Positions 27,185 to 34,778 of a stretch of 64,000 nt of DNA are shown here, one piece after another (within the stretch, counting starts at the first letter, position 1; each line of letters begins with the position of its first letter). The translations under genes and the position numbers were made by a program. Origin of the DNA: an uncultured Lachnospiraceae bacterium. GTDB lineage: Bacteria; Bacillota; Clostridia; Lachnospirales; Lachnospiraceae. The notes below the pieces were generated by a model. That model was given only the letters and a program-made list of their open reading frames with translations. It searched no databases and was not told the DNA's origin. The DNA lies in assembly GCA_900542015.1 (NCBI GenBank), contig UQLY01000004.1:62001-126000 (forward strand), in the 5' to 3' direction.

Positions 27185-27239
27185 AACGGGCGGCATTGCC
27201 GCATGAGGACAGCGTTTCTCCGTGCGGCAGCCCGTTTTA
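27185..27239 (+). terminator. Hairpin after pilT, possible terminator
   Basis: AAACGGGC with TTGCCGCA pairs with TGCGGCA and GCCCGTTT across a loop of about 20 nt. It ends in TTTTA, a short T-run. It lies in the 243-bp gap before comM; the rest of that gap is AT-rich without a clear feature. Confidence 0.6.
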
Positions 27240-27373
27240 ACAGACAGCGGTTCATGGCATGATTTCTTTCATGCAATACCGCGGCACATTTATATTCTTT
27301 ATTTTCAACGGCAGTTTCTGCCAGTATTTCATCTATTAAAAAATAAGTAAACTATTTTGACGGGAGGGTTTTT

Positions 27374-28900
27374 ATGTATTGTTCTGTGATGTCGGGAGAC
27401 GTCTTCGGAATAGGCGGTTATCCGGTTACGGTGGAAGTCGATATGGCGGACGGTCTGCCGTGTATTGAAATGGTAGGTTTTTTGGGAAGCGAGGTAAAGG
27501 AAGCGGCAAAGCGGGTGCGTGTGGCGCTGAAAAATATGGGCTACGCCATACCGCCGAAGCATTTTACGGTCAATTTGTCGCCTGCGGGCATCAAAAAAGG
27601 GGGGACGGCATTTGACGTGCCCGTAGCCATGGGAATCTTATCGTGCATGGGTCTGCTGCAGCTTCCGAAGCATGACAAAATCCTTGCCGCGGGCGAGCTG
27701 GGTATGGACGGCGCCGTCCGGGGGATCAAAGGCGTTTTGCCCATTTTGCTTGCGGCGAAGGAAAACGGAATCAAAACCTGTATTGTGCCGGAATGCAACA
27801 GAAGGGAAGGGGATTGGATCGAAGGCGTTCAGGTTGTCGGCGTTGGAAATTTTCGTGAAATTATGGATTACTTCGGACAGCCTTCAAAGCGAAAAAGGGA
27901 TTGGAGCATAGCAAAACCCATTGCGGATAAGACGGATACGGCAGACGGGAGGATACCGGATTTTAAAGATATTGTAGGACAGGCAATGGCGAAAAGAGCG
28001 GCGGAAATCGCGGCGGCGGGGTTTCACAATCTGCTGTTGTCCGGACCGCCGGGCACCGGCAAATCGATGCTTGCCTCGGCGATGCCCGGCATTATGCCGC
28101 CCATGGAACGGGAGGAAATGCTGGATACTTCGAGGGTGTACAGTGTAGCGGGACTGTTGAATGAAGAGACGTGCCTGATCAAAGAACGTCCTTTCCTAAG
28201 CCCGCACCATACGATTACGCCGCAGGCGCTTGTGGGAGGAGGAAATGTGCCGGGTCCCGGCGTGATTTCTCTTGCCAATCACGGCGTGCTGTTTTTGGAC
28301 GAACTGCCGGAATTTAAGAGACAGACGTTAGATATGCTGCGCCAGCCCATGGAAGAGGGAAAGGTCACAATTGTAAGAAAAAGCGGCAGCTATGTGTATC
28401 CCTGCAATTTTATGCTGGTAGCGGCGATGAATCCCTGTCCCTGCGGATACTTTCCCGACAAAAACAGGTGTTCCTGCAGCGATAAGGAGGTCAGAAGATA
28501 TGTCAAAAGCATATCGGGACCGCTTTTGAACCGGATGGATTTAAGCGTCGGCGTCATGCGGAGCGCGATTGATTTCCAAAACGGACCGCTTCGCAAGGAG
28601 GAAAGCAGCGCCTCAGTCCGGGAGCGGGTCGTCAGAGCAAGACAATTGCAGCGTATCAGAAACGGAAACGGGCTGTTTAACAGCAGGATTCCCGCGGCAA
28701 AGCTGATGGAAATCTGCCGTCTGACGCCGGAAGCGGAACACACGCTGGAAACATACTATTCGGTCCGGGAGCTGAGCCTGCGTGCCTGCCACAGGATGCT
28801 GCGGGTGGCTAGGACAATCGCGGATCTGGAGGAGAGTATAAATATAGAAGAAAAGCATATGTTAGAGGCGGCGTCCTATCGGGGCATGCTGGATCGCTAG
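27374..28900 (+). CDS. comM: YifB/ComM family Mg-chelatase-like AAA+ helicase
   Basis: 508 residues. N-terminal Lon-protease-like (ChlI) domain with the SPAGIKKGGTAFDVPVAMGI block; AAA+ core with Walker A GPPGTGKSM (about 224-232), Walker B VLFLDELPEF and the MNPCPCGYFPD zinc-like loop; C-terminal Mg_chelatase_C. In Vibrio, ComM is a branch-migration helicase that helps integrate DNA during natural transformation. Site GGGAGGG before the ATG. Its stop codon overlaps the dprA ribosome site, so the two are one unit. ComM with DprA and a pilus fits DNA uptake. Confidence 0.92.
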   Translation: MYCSVMSGDVFGIGGYPVTVEVDMADGLPCIEMVGFLGSEVKEAAKRVRVALKNMGYAIPPKHFTVNLSPAGIKKGGTAFDVPVAMGILSCMGLLQLPKHDKILAAGELGMDGAVRGIKGVLPILLAAKENGIKTCIVPECNRREGDWIEGVQVVGVGNFREIMDYFGQPSKRKRDWSIAKPIADKTDTADGRIPDFKDIVGQAMAKRAAEIAAAGFHNLLLSGPPGTGKSMLASAMPGIMPPMEREEMLDTSRVYSVAGLLNEETCLIKERPFLSPHHTITPQALVGGGNVPGPGVISLANHGVLFLDELPEFKRQTLDMLRQPMEEGKVTIVRKSGSYVYPCNFMLVAAMNPCPCGYFPDKNRCSCSDKEVRRYVKSISGPLLNRMDLSVGVMRSAIDFQNGPLRKEESSASVRERVVRARQLQRIRNGNGLFNSRIPAAKLMEICRLTPEAEHTLETYYSVRELSLRACHRMLRVARTIADLEESINIEEKHMLEAASYRGMLDR

Positions 28901-28911
28901 GAGGAAATGAA

Positions 28912-28983
28912 ATGACGGAAACAAAGGCAGAGAAAATGACGGAGGCAAAGGCAGAAAAATTGGCGGAAGCAAAGACAGAGAGC
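28912..28983 (+). repeat. Three 24-bp tandem repeats at the dprA 5' end
   Basis: Three in-frame 24-bp units, each starting TGACGGA or TGGCGGA and containing GCAAAG or ACAAAG, encode an acidic/basic coiled leader. The period equals eight codons, so copy changes keep the frame. Confidence 0.85.
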
Positions 28984-30183
28984 GGATGGGACGACGCATG
29001 GCACAGAGAATGCGCCTACGGATATTTCTGGGAAACGATACCCGGCATCGGCGCAAAGGCGATCGAAAAGCGGTACCGGGTCTTTCGTAGCTATGAAAAG
29101 ATGTATCTTTCGGAGGCGGGGGACGGATTGAACGAGGAGCAGACTGCGGCTTTTCGTGCAAAAAAGAAAGAATGGAACGTAAAGGAGGAATATGAAAGGC
29201 TGCGCCGCAATAAAATGTGGTGTATACCGAAAGGAATAAAGGGGTATCCGGACAAGCTGATGCACATAGCAGATCCGCCGTCGGCGCTGTTTGCCAAGGG
29301 CAGACTGCCGAAAGAGACGGCGCCGTCCGTTGCGGTAGTCGGCGCAAGAAACTGTTCGCCCTACGGCAGAGAGGCGGCAGCGGAATTGGGAAGAAGGCTT
29401 GCGGGAAGCGGGATACAGGTTGTCAGCGGCATGGCTGTGGGAATAGACGGCATCAGCCAGACCGGAGCGCTGCGGGCGGGAGGCGCTGCCTTCGGCGTAT
29501 TGGGGTCGGGAGCGGATGTCTGCTATCCCCGGGAAAACATGGATTTGTACCAAAGACTCTGCCGGGGAGAAAACGGAAGCGGCGTGATCAGCGAATATGC
29601 GCCGGGTACGGAACCCGCCCCGTGGAAATTTCCTGTAAGAAACCGGATTATCAGCGCGCTTTCGGATGTGCTTGTGGTCGTAGAAGCAAAAGAAAGAAGC
29701 GGGACTTTTATTACCGTTTCGACTGCGCTGGAGCAGGGGAAAGACGTCTATGCGTTTCCGGGCAGAATGGGAGACCGGTTAAGCTACGGGTGCAACAGGC
29801 TCATTGCCCAGGGAGCGGGCATACTCTATGATATGGACGAGTTTATCCGGGAGATTTTGGAAAGAAGACCGCAGACGGTGCCGGGAATGAGCAGCGGCAG
29901 TGATGGCGGGAGGACAAACGACGGTAACGGTGGGAAAAGCCTGCCGGCAAAAGAAAAAGGCGGGGCGGAGCCGGAAACGGATTTGACGGCGGATTTTGAC
30001 GATACGGAACGGGAGTTATTGGACATTTTGGAAGTGCAGTTTATATCCGCCGAAGAGCTTATGGGGAGGATGCAAAAGGAAGCGGATATCGCAAGGGTAT
30101 TAGCGGCTTTAGCAACTTTGGAGTGCAGAAATCTCGTTGAATCAGAGGGCAGTTTTTACAGAAAGAAAGTTCGACTTCGGTAA
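28912..30183 (+). CDS. dprA: DNA-processing protein DprA
   Basis: 423 residues, longer than average. Loads RecA on incoming single-stranded DNA in natural transformation. The central Rossmann fold contains SVAVVGARNCSPYG, VVSGMAVGIDGISQTGAL, VLGSGADVCYPREN, and PVRNRIISALSDVLVVVEA with GTFITVSTALEQG. The C-terminal winged-helix (about 360-420) follows a Gly/Ser-rich linker. The N-terminal 24 residues are three copies of an eight-residue unit (MTETKAEK, MTEAKAEK, LAEAKTES) not expected in the family. AGGAGGAAATGA precedes the ATG and overlaps the comM stop. In related genomes dprA is usually followed by topA; here the pilus locus comes between. Confidence 0.93.
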   Translation: MTETKAEKMTEAKAEKLAEAKTESGWDDAWHRECAYGYFWETIPGIGAKAIEKRYRVFRSYEKMYLSEAGDGLNEEQTAAFRAKKKEWNVKEEYERLRRNKMWCIPKGIKGYPDKLMHIADPPSALFAKGRLPKETAPSVAVVGARNCSPYGREAAAELGRRLAGSGIQVVSGMAVGIDGISQTGALRAGGAAFGVLGSGADVCYPRENMDLYQRLCRGENGSGVISEYAPGTEPAPWKFPVRNRIISALSDVLVVVEAKERSGTFITVSTALEQGKDVYAFPGRMGDRLSYGCNRLIAQGAGILYDMDEFIREILERRPQTVPGMSSGSDGGRTNDGNGGKSLPAKEKGGAEPETDLTADFDDTERELLDILEVQFISAEELMGRMQKEADIARVLAALATLECRNLVESEGSFYRKKVRLR

Positions 30184-30198
30184 AATTTTCGGCAAATT
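30184..30198. promoter_or_regulatory. CodY-like box downstream of dprA, upstream of pilB
   Basis: AATTTTCGGCAAATT differs from the CodY consensus AATTTTCWGAAAATT at two positions (8 and 10). It starts immediately after the dprA stop codon and about 230 bp before pilB. Confidence 0.4.
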
Positions 30199-30265
30199 GC
30201 CATAAAAGAAATAAAAAATCTTGTGCAAATGGGAGAAACAATTCTGATTCAAAAGCCTTGCGGTG

Positions 30266-30303
30266 TATAAATTTACGTGATAAAATGTTTACATAAATTT
30301 ATA
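30266..30303. repeat. AT-rich inverted repeat in the pilB upstream region
   Basis: TATAAATTTA (30266-30275) and TAAATTTATA (30294-30303) are perfect 10-bp arms around 18 nt; partial pairing continues inward. A possible operator or weak dprA terminator. Confidence 0.6.
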
Positions 30304-30336
30304 TTTGGGGCTCGCTATGCCTTTCTTTAAAAAAAA

Positions 30337-30365
30337 TTTACCAAAAGTTTACAATTGGTTATACA
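30337..30365 (+). promoter_or_regulatory. Candidate promoter of the pilus operon
   Basis: TTTACC (30337-30342), 17 nt, TATACA (30360-30365), about 60 nt before pilB. TTGGTTATA occurs twice here (30356-30364 and 30367-30375), which makes the exact promoter ambiguous. Confidence 0.5.
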
Positions 30366-30427
30366 TTTGGTTATAGAAAGTACATAATAGCGCAACCTGA
30401 ATTTGACATTAAGGGGATTGGCGATCT

Positions 30428-32131
30428 ATGAGTTTATTGGGCAGAAGGAAAATGAGAATCGGCGACATTCTGTTGGCGGAGGGTGTTATCTCGCCTGAAC
30501 AGCTAGACAGAGCGCTGGAGCTTCAGAAAGAAAAGAAAAAACGTCTTGGAGAAATTCTGATCACGGAAGGGTTTATTACGGACGACATTATGGCGGACGC
30601 TTTGTGCCACCAGTTAAACCTTGACCGTGCAAATCTGCAGGATACCAGGATACCGGATGATCTGATTTCCATGTTTGACGTGGATATCCTGAAAAAGTAT
30701 ACCGCGATCCCTTATTGCTATGATGACAGAAATATCAATATTATCCGCGTGGCGATGGCTGATCCAATGGATATGATGGCGATTGACGATTTATCCATGA
30801 TTACCAGCCGTATGATCGACCCGATGGTAGCGACGTCTCAGGAAATCATGGTCGCGATCGATAAGTATTACGGCAATGCCGAAGCGCTCAAGGCGGCAAG
30901 CGATTACGAGCAGGAACGCAACGACCTGTTTGAAGAAGACGAAATGGATAAGATGATTAACGACGACGTTAATAATTCTCCCATCGTCCAGCTGGTAAAC
31001 AGTATGATCGAACAGGCTGTCAGACAGAGGGCTTCCGATATCCATATCGAGGCTCTGGAAAAGAAAGCGCGTATCAGGTACCGTATCGACGGCGCGCTGC
31101 ATGAGAGGATCAGCTACAATATTAAATTGCTTCCGGCGATTGTAGCGAGGTTAAAGGTTGTCGGCGGCATGGATATTTCCGAAAAGAGAAAGCCCCAGGA
31201 CGGACGTATTACTTCCTTTGTAGACGGAAGGGAATATGATATCCGTGTATCTATTCTGCCTACGGTATTCGGCGAAAAGGTCGTAATGCGTATTACCAAT
31301 AAAAACGCATTGACCAGAGATAAATCCGAGCTTGGTTTCGGCGAACACGATCTGAAGATGTTCGACCATATTCTGATGAACCCGCACGGCATTATTCTGG
31401 TAACGGGACCTACCGGTAGCGGTAAATCCACAACGCTGTATACGGCGCTTAGTGAATTGAATAAAGAAGATGTAAACATTATTACGGTTGAAGACCCTGT
31501 CGAGGCGAATGTAGCGGGCATCAATCAGGTACAGACTAATGTAAAGGCGGGGCTGACCTTTGCCAGCGCCCTCCGCTCCATCCTGCGTCAGGATCCGGAC
31601 ATCATCATGATCGGTGAGATTCGTGATGAGGAGACGGCACAGATCGCAGTACAGGCGTCCATTACGGGTCACCTGGTAGTAAGTACCTTGCATACCAACT
31701 CAGCAGCGAGTACCGTAACCCGTCTGGCGGATATGGGACTTCCCAATTACATGATCGCGGACGCGACGGTAGGTATTATTGCCCAGCGACTTGTCAGAAG
31801 ACTTTGCCCCAGATGCAAGAAAAAAGTGCTTGCAAATGAAGAACAACTGGAACTTCTGGGAATGCCTGCAGATGCCGAGGTGGAGATTTACGAACCGGTA
31901 GGATGTTCCGGATGCGATAACAACGGCTTTAAAGGACGTATCGGCGTCTATGAAATCATGGAGATTACGCCGGGCGTCAGAAAGGTTATTGCAGCAGGAG
32001 AAGACGCCGAGCATATCAAGCAGGCGGCGCTGAAGGACGGCATGAGAACCCTTCGCATGTGCGCGACCCAGTATGTGCTGGATGGTATCACGTCAGTATC
32101 GGAAATGATCAAAGTTTCCTTTGATTCATAA
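30428..32131 (+). CDS. pilB: Type IV pilus extension ATPase PilB with MshEN domain
   Basis: 567 residues. Powers pilus assembly. The N-terminus carries the two tandem MshEN motifs of c-di-GMP-binding ATPases: RIGDILLAEG...LELQ (about 10-33), five residues, then RLGEILITEG...CHQL (about 39-63). ATPase core: Walker A GPTGSGKST (about 326-334), Asp box ITVEDPVE, Walker B IIMIGEIRDEET, His box TGHLVVSTLHTN. A tetracysteine zinc site (CPRC near 459, then CSGC near 497) is typical of GspE/PilB. First gene of the main pilus operon. A 35-nt stretch over Walker A is identical to pilT. Confidence 0.95.
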   Translation: MSLLGRRKMRIGDILLAEGVISPEQLDRALELQKEKKKRLGEILITEGFITDDIMADALCHQLNLDRANLQDTRIPDDLISMFDVDILKKYTAIPYCYDDRNINIIRVAMADPMDMMAIDDLSMITSRMIDPMVATSQEIMVAIDKYYGNAEALKAASDYEQERNDLFEEDEMDKMINDDVNNSPIVQLVNSMIEQAVRQRASDIHIEALEKKARIRYRIDGALHERISYNIKLLPAIVARLKVVGGMDISEKRKPQDGRITSFVDGREYDIRVSILPTVFGEKVVMRITNKNALTRDKSELGFGEHDLKMFDHILMNPHGIILVTGPTGSGKSTTLYTALSELNKEDVNIITVEDPVEANVAGINQVQTNVKAGLTFASALRSILRQDPDIIMIGEIRDEETAQIAVQASITGHLVVSTLHTNSAASTVTRLADMGLPNYMIADATVGIIAQRLVRRLCPRCKKKVLANEEQLELLGMPADAEVEIYEPVGCSGCDNNGFKGRIGVYEIMEITPGVRKVIAAGEDAEHIKQAALKDGMRTLRMCATQYVLDGITSVSEMIKVSFDS

Positions 32132-32183
32132 GAGAAAGAGAACGCTCTTTTAGAAATAAGAAGGACAAAGAGGAGGAGAAACA

Positions 32184-33404
32184 GTGGCTAGTTTTTCATA
32201 TGTTGCCGTTGACAGCAAGGGCAAACAGGTTAAGGATTCAATCGAAGCGGACAATCAGATGAAGGCGTCTGATCAGTTAAAAAAAGAAGGGCTTACGGTT
32301 ATTGAATTAAAGGAACAGGGAATACTGGACAAAGATATCAATCTGGGCGGTCTGTTCAAGAAAAAAGTTAAAATCAGAGATTTGAGCCTGTTCTGCAGGC
32401 AGTTTGTGAGCTTGCACCGCGCAGGTGTTACGATTATTGAATCCATGAGGATGCTGACGGAGCAGACGGAAAATCCGACGTTAAAACAGGCGCTGCAGGA
32501 AGTTTCGGCGAGCGTACAGAAAGGTGAAACGCTTGCCAATTCCATGAGAGCGCGTTCGGACGTGTTCCCGCCTCTGCTTGCCCATATGGTTGCCGCAGGT
32601 GAAGCGTCCGGTAGTCTGGATATTGCATTTGAACGTATGGCGACGCAGTTTGAGCAAAGTGCGAAAATCAACGCGATGATTAAGAAAGCGATGGTATACC
32701 CGATTATGGTATTGGTTGTAGCCGTGGTTGTAGTTATCGTCATGCTGACCTTTGTTGTGCCTACCTTTATGGAAATGTTTGCGGATATGGACATTGAGAT
32801 GCCCAAGATCACGCTGATGGTAGTTGCCGCATCGGAGTTTATGCAGGAAAACTGGATTATCGTTGTTGCCGTTATTCTGGCGTTGGTTGCTTTCTTTAAA
32901 TATTTCAGCAAGACGGCGACCGGAAAAGGTCTGATACATAAAGCGTTGATCAAAATGCCTTTATTTGGCGATCTGACAATAAAATCCAGTTCCGCGAAAT
33001 TTGCGCGTAACCTGTCGACGATGCTTGCTGCCGGTATTTCCATGCCTGATGCGGTGCAGATTGTCGGGGATACCATGAATAATATTTATTATGAAGAGTG
33101 TATGAGAAATGCCAGAAACGACGTTATGCAGGGCGTACCGTTATCTACGCCTTTGGAAAAATCCGGTCTGTTCCCTCCAATGGTATATCATATGACCAGG
33201 ATCGGCGAGGAAACCGGTAATACCGAAGAAATGCTGGATACACTGGCAAATTATTACGAAGAAGAAGTGGAAATGGCGACCCAGTCGTTGATGGCGGCGT
33301 TAGAACCGTTGATCATCATTCTGCTCGCCGGTGTCTGCGGCGTGATTATCGGCGCGGTTATTGCTCCGATGGGCGCAATGTACGAAGGCTTAGACAGCCT
33401 GTAA
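32184..33404 (+). CDS. pilC: Type IV pilus inner-membrane platform protein PilC
   Basis: 406 residues, GTG start after AGGAGGAG. Polytopic platform protein on which PilB acts. Two T2SSF domains: the first with FCRQFVSLHRAGVTIIESM and MVAAGEASGSLD, the second with KFARNLSTMLAAGISMPDAV and MTRIGEETGNTEEML. Three long membrane helices: about 170-192 (AMVYPIMVLVVAVVVVIV), about 222-240, and the final ALEPLIIILLAGVCGVIIGAV. Follows pilB by 52 bp. Confidence 0.95.
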   Translation: MASFSYVAVDSKGKQVKDSIEADNQMKASDQLKKEGLTVIELKEQGILDKDINLGGLFKKKVKIRDLSLFCRQFVSLHRAGVTIIESMRMLTEQTENPTLKQALQEVSASVQKGETLANSMRARSDVFPPLLAHMVAAGEASGSLDIAFERMATQFEQSAKINAMIKKAMVYPIMVLVVAVVVVIVMLTFVVPTFMEMFADMDIEMPKITLMVVAASEFMQENWIIVVAVILALVAFFKYFSKTATGKGLIHKALIKMPLFGDLTIKSSSAKFARNLSTMLAAGISMPDAVQIVGDTMNNIYYEECMRNARNDVMQGVPLSTPLEKSGLFPPMVYHMTRIGEETGNTEEMLDTLANYYEEEVEMATQSLMAALEPLIIILLAGVCGVIIGAVIAPMGAMYEGLDSL

Positions 33405-33413
33405 AATTTGGTT

Positions 33414-33444
33414 AAAAATCTGTTTGATAGGGGAGCGGATTTTT
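33414..33444 (+). terminator. Hairpin between pilC and pilA
   Basis: AAAAATCTG (33414-33422) pairs with CGGATTTTT (33436-33444) with one wobble, ending in a five-T run. It may be a leaky terminator or a stabilising 5' hairpin giving pilA its own transcript level. Confidence 0.5.
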
Positions 33445-33479
33445 AATATATAAATAATTATAAAAAAGGAGAGTTTATC

Positions 33480-33896
33480 ATGAAAAAGACAAATAACAAA
33501 GGTTTCTCACTTGTTGAGTTGATTATCGTTATTGCCATCATGGCAATCTTAATCGGTGTATTGGCACCCCAGTACTTAAAATACGTAGAGAAATCCAGAG
33601 TATCCGCAGATAAGGACTTACTGGACAGCGTATATACGGCATGTACAACAGCCGCATCCGATGCTGAAATCACGGATGCACCCGGATCTGGTACTGCAAC
33701 TATCGATAGCACTACATCTTGGGGTACAGAAGTATTGGATACCTTAGGAGTAAGCGGCGGCGCATTTTCTTCTGTTGAAGCTAAGCTGAAATCCAAATCC
33801 GCAGGTAGCAACATTACAGTTACTGTTGACAGCAACGGAAACTTTAGCGTTTCCACATCCGGAGCTAACGGAAGTATTGTAGTTCCTGAACAATAA
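33480..33896 (+). CDS. pilA: Type IV major pilin (prepilin)
   Basis: 138 residues. Class III signal: a six-residue-plus basic leader MKKTNNKG, cleaved before F9 in GFSLVELIIVIAIMAILIG with the conserved Glu at position 5 of the mature protein. The hydrophobic helix (about 9-30) is followed by a small Ser/Thr-rich globular domain with one cysteine near residue 50. Small size and position after pilC suggest it is the main subunit. Preceded by a hairpin and the strong site AAAAAAGGAGAG, fitting high expression. pilD follows by 34 bp. Confidence 0.92.
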   Translation: MKKTNNKGFSLVELIIVIAIMAILIGVLAPQYLKYVEKSRVSADKDLLDSVYTACTTAASDAEITDAPGSGTATIDSTTSWGTEVLDTLGVSGGAFSSVEAKLKSKSAGSNITVTVDSNGNFSVSTSGANGSIVVPEQ

Positions 33897-33930
33897 TAGT
33901 TCATAACATCGCACAAGGAGACATTCCCCT

Positions 33931-34713
33931 ATGACCACTGAACCATGGAGTGTAGAGATAATTGCATATGCGGTGTTGTTCCTGTTCGGAATCGTAATAG
34001 GCAGCTTTTTAAATGTCTGCATATTACGAATTCCGTTAAAGGAAAGCATTGCAAAAGAGAGATCTCATTGTATGAGCTGCGGCTATCAGCTTGCGTGGTA
34101 TGATATGATCCCGCTGTTCTCATATTTGTTCCTGGGTGGTAAATGTCGAAAGTGCAAATCGCATATATCCCTCCAGTATCCTCTGGTTGAGGCACTGAAC
34201 GGAGTCTTATATGTACTGATTTTCTTAGTAAACGGTTGGAGTATAGATTCAGTTATATACTGTTTATTAGCATCGGCGCTGATTGTACTCAGCGTTATTG
34301 ATTTTAGAACTTATGAGATTCCTTTTGGAATCAACTTGTTTATACTGGCACTGGGACTGATTCATCTCATATTTCACTTAGGGGATTGGGTGGATTATGG
34401 AATCGGTCTCCTTGCTGTCAGTGGTTTTTTATGGATTCTTTATCAAATATCAAAGGGAGCCGCCATCGGCGGCGGCGATGTGAAGCTGATGGGCGCAGCC
34501 GGATTGCTGATCGGCTGGAAGCTGTCCATTCTTGCTTTTTTGCTGGGCTGTATTATCGGTTCCGTCATACATGTGATCCGGATGAAAGTTTCCGGGGCGG
34601 AGCACAGACTGGCGATGGGACCTTATCTTGCGGCGGGGATTATGATAGCCGTATTATGGGGCAATCAATTTTTAAATTGGTATTTAGGTTCGTTTACAGC
34701 CTCAATGGGGTAG
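33931..34713 (+). CDS. pilD: Prepilin peptidase / N-methyltransferase PilD
   Basis: 260 residues. Membrane aspartyl protease that cleaves and methylates prepilins. N-terminal GSFLNVCILRIP, then the zinc knuckles CMSCGY (about 47-52) and CRKC (about 74-77) of bifunctional PilD. Catalytic aspartates lie in SVIDFRTYEIP (about 122-132) and AAIGGGDVKLMG (about 181-192). About seven membrane helices. It should process PilA and the three or four minor pilins downstream. Confidence 0.95.
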   Translation: MTTEPWSVEIIAYAVLFLFGIVIGSFLNVCILRIPLKESIAKERSHCMSCGYQLAWYDMIPLFSYLFLGGKCRKCKSHISLQYPLVEALNGVLYVLIFLVNGWSIDSVIYCLLASALIVLSVIDFRTYEIPFGINLFILALGLIHLIFHLGDWVDYGIGLLAVSGFLWILYQISKGAAIGGGDVKLMGAAGLLIGWKLSILAFLLGCIIGSVIHVIRMKVSGAEHRLAMGPYLAAGIMIAVLWGNQFLNWYLGSFTASMG

Positions 34714-34743
34714 CGGACTTTATATATAGGAAAAAGATAAATG

Positions 34744-34761
34744 ATGGAATTCTTATTCCAT
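34744..34761 (+). repeat. Small hairpin between pilD and pilM-pilN
   Basis: ATGGAAT, loop TCTT, ATTCCAT: a perfect 7-bp stem 17 nt before the start codon and just before the GGGAGG site. It could affect translation. Confidence 0.45.
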
Positions 34762-34778
34762 ATTCAGGGAGGTAAATC

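Noticed and set aside
30184..30427. c-di-GMP riboswitch upstream of pilB
   Set aside because: Looked for the conserved GEMM core; not found. Only AT-rich repeats, a CodY-like box and promoter-like boxes are present.
32273..33076. Antisense frame of 267 residues opposite pilC
   Set aside because: Composition mirrors hydrophobic PilC codons; no independent support.
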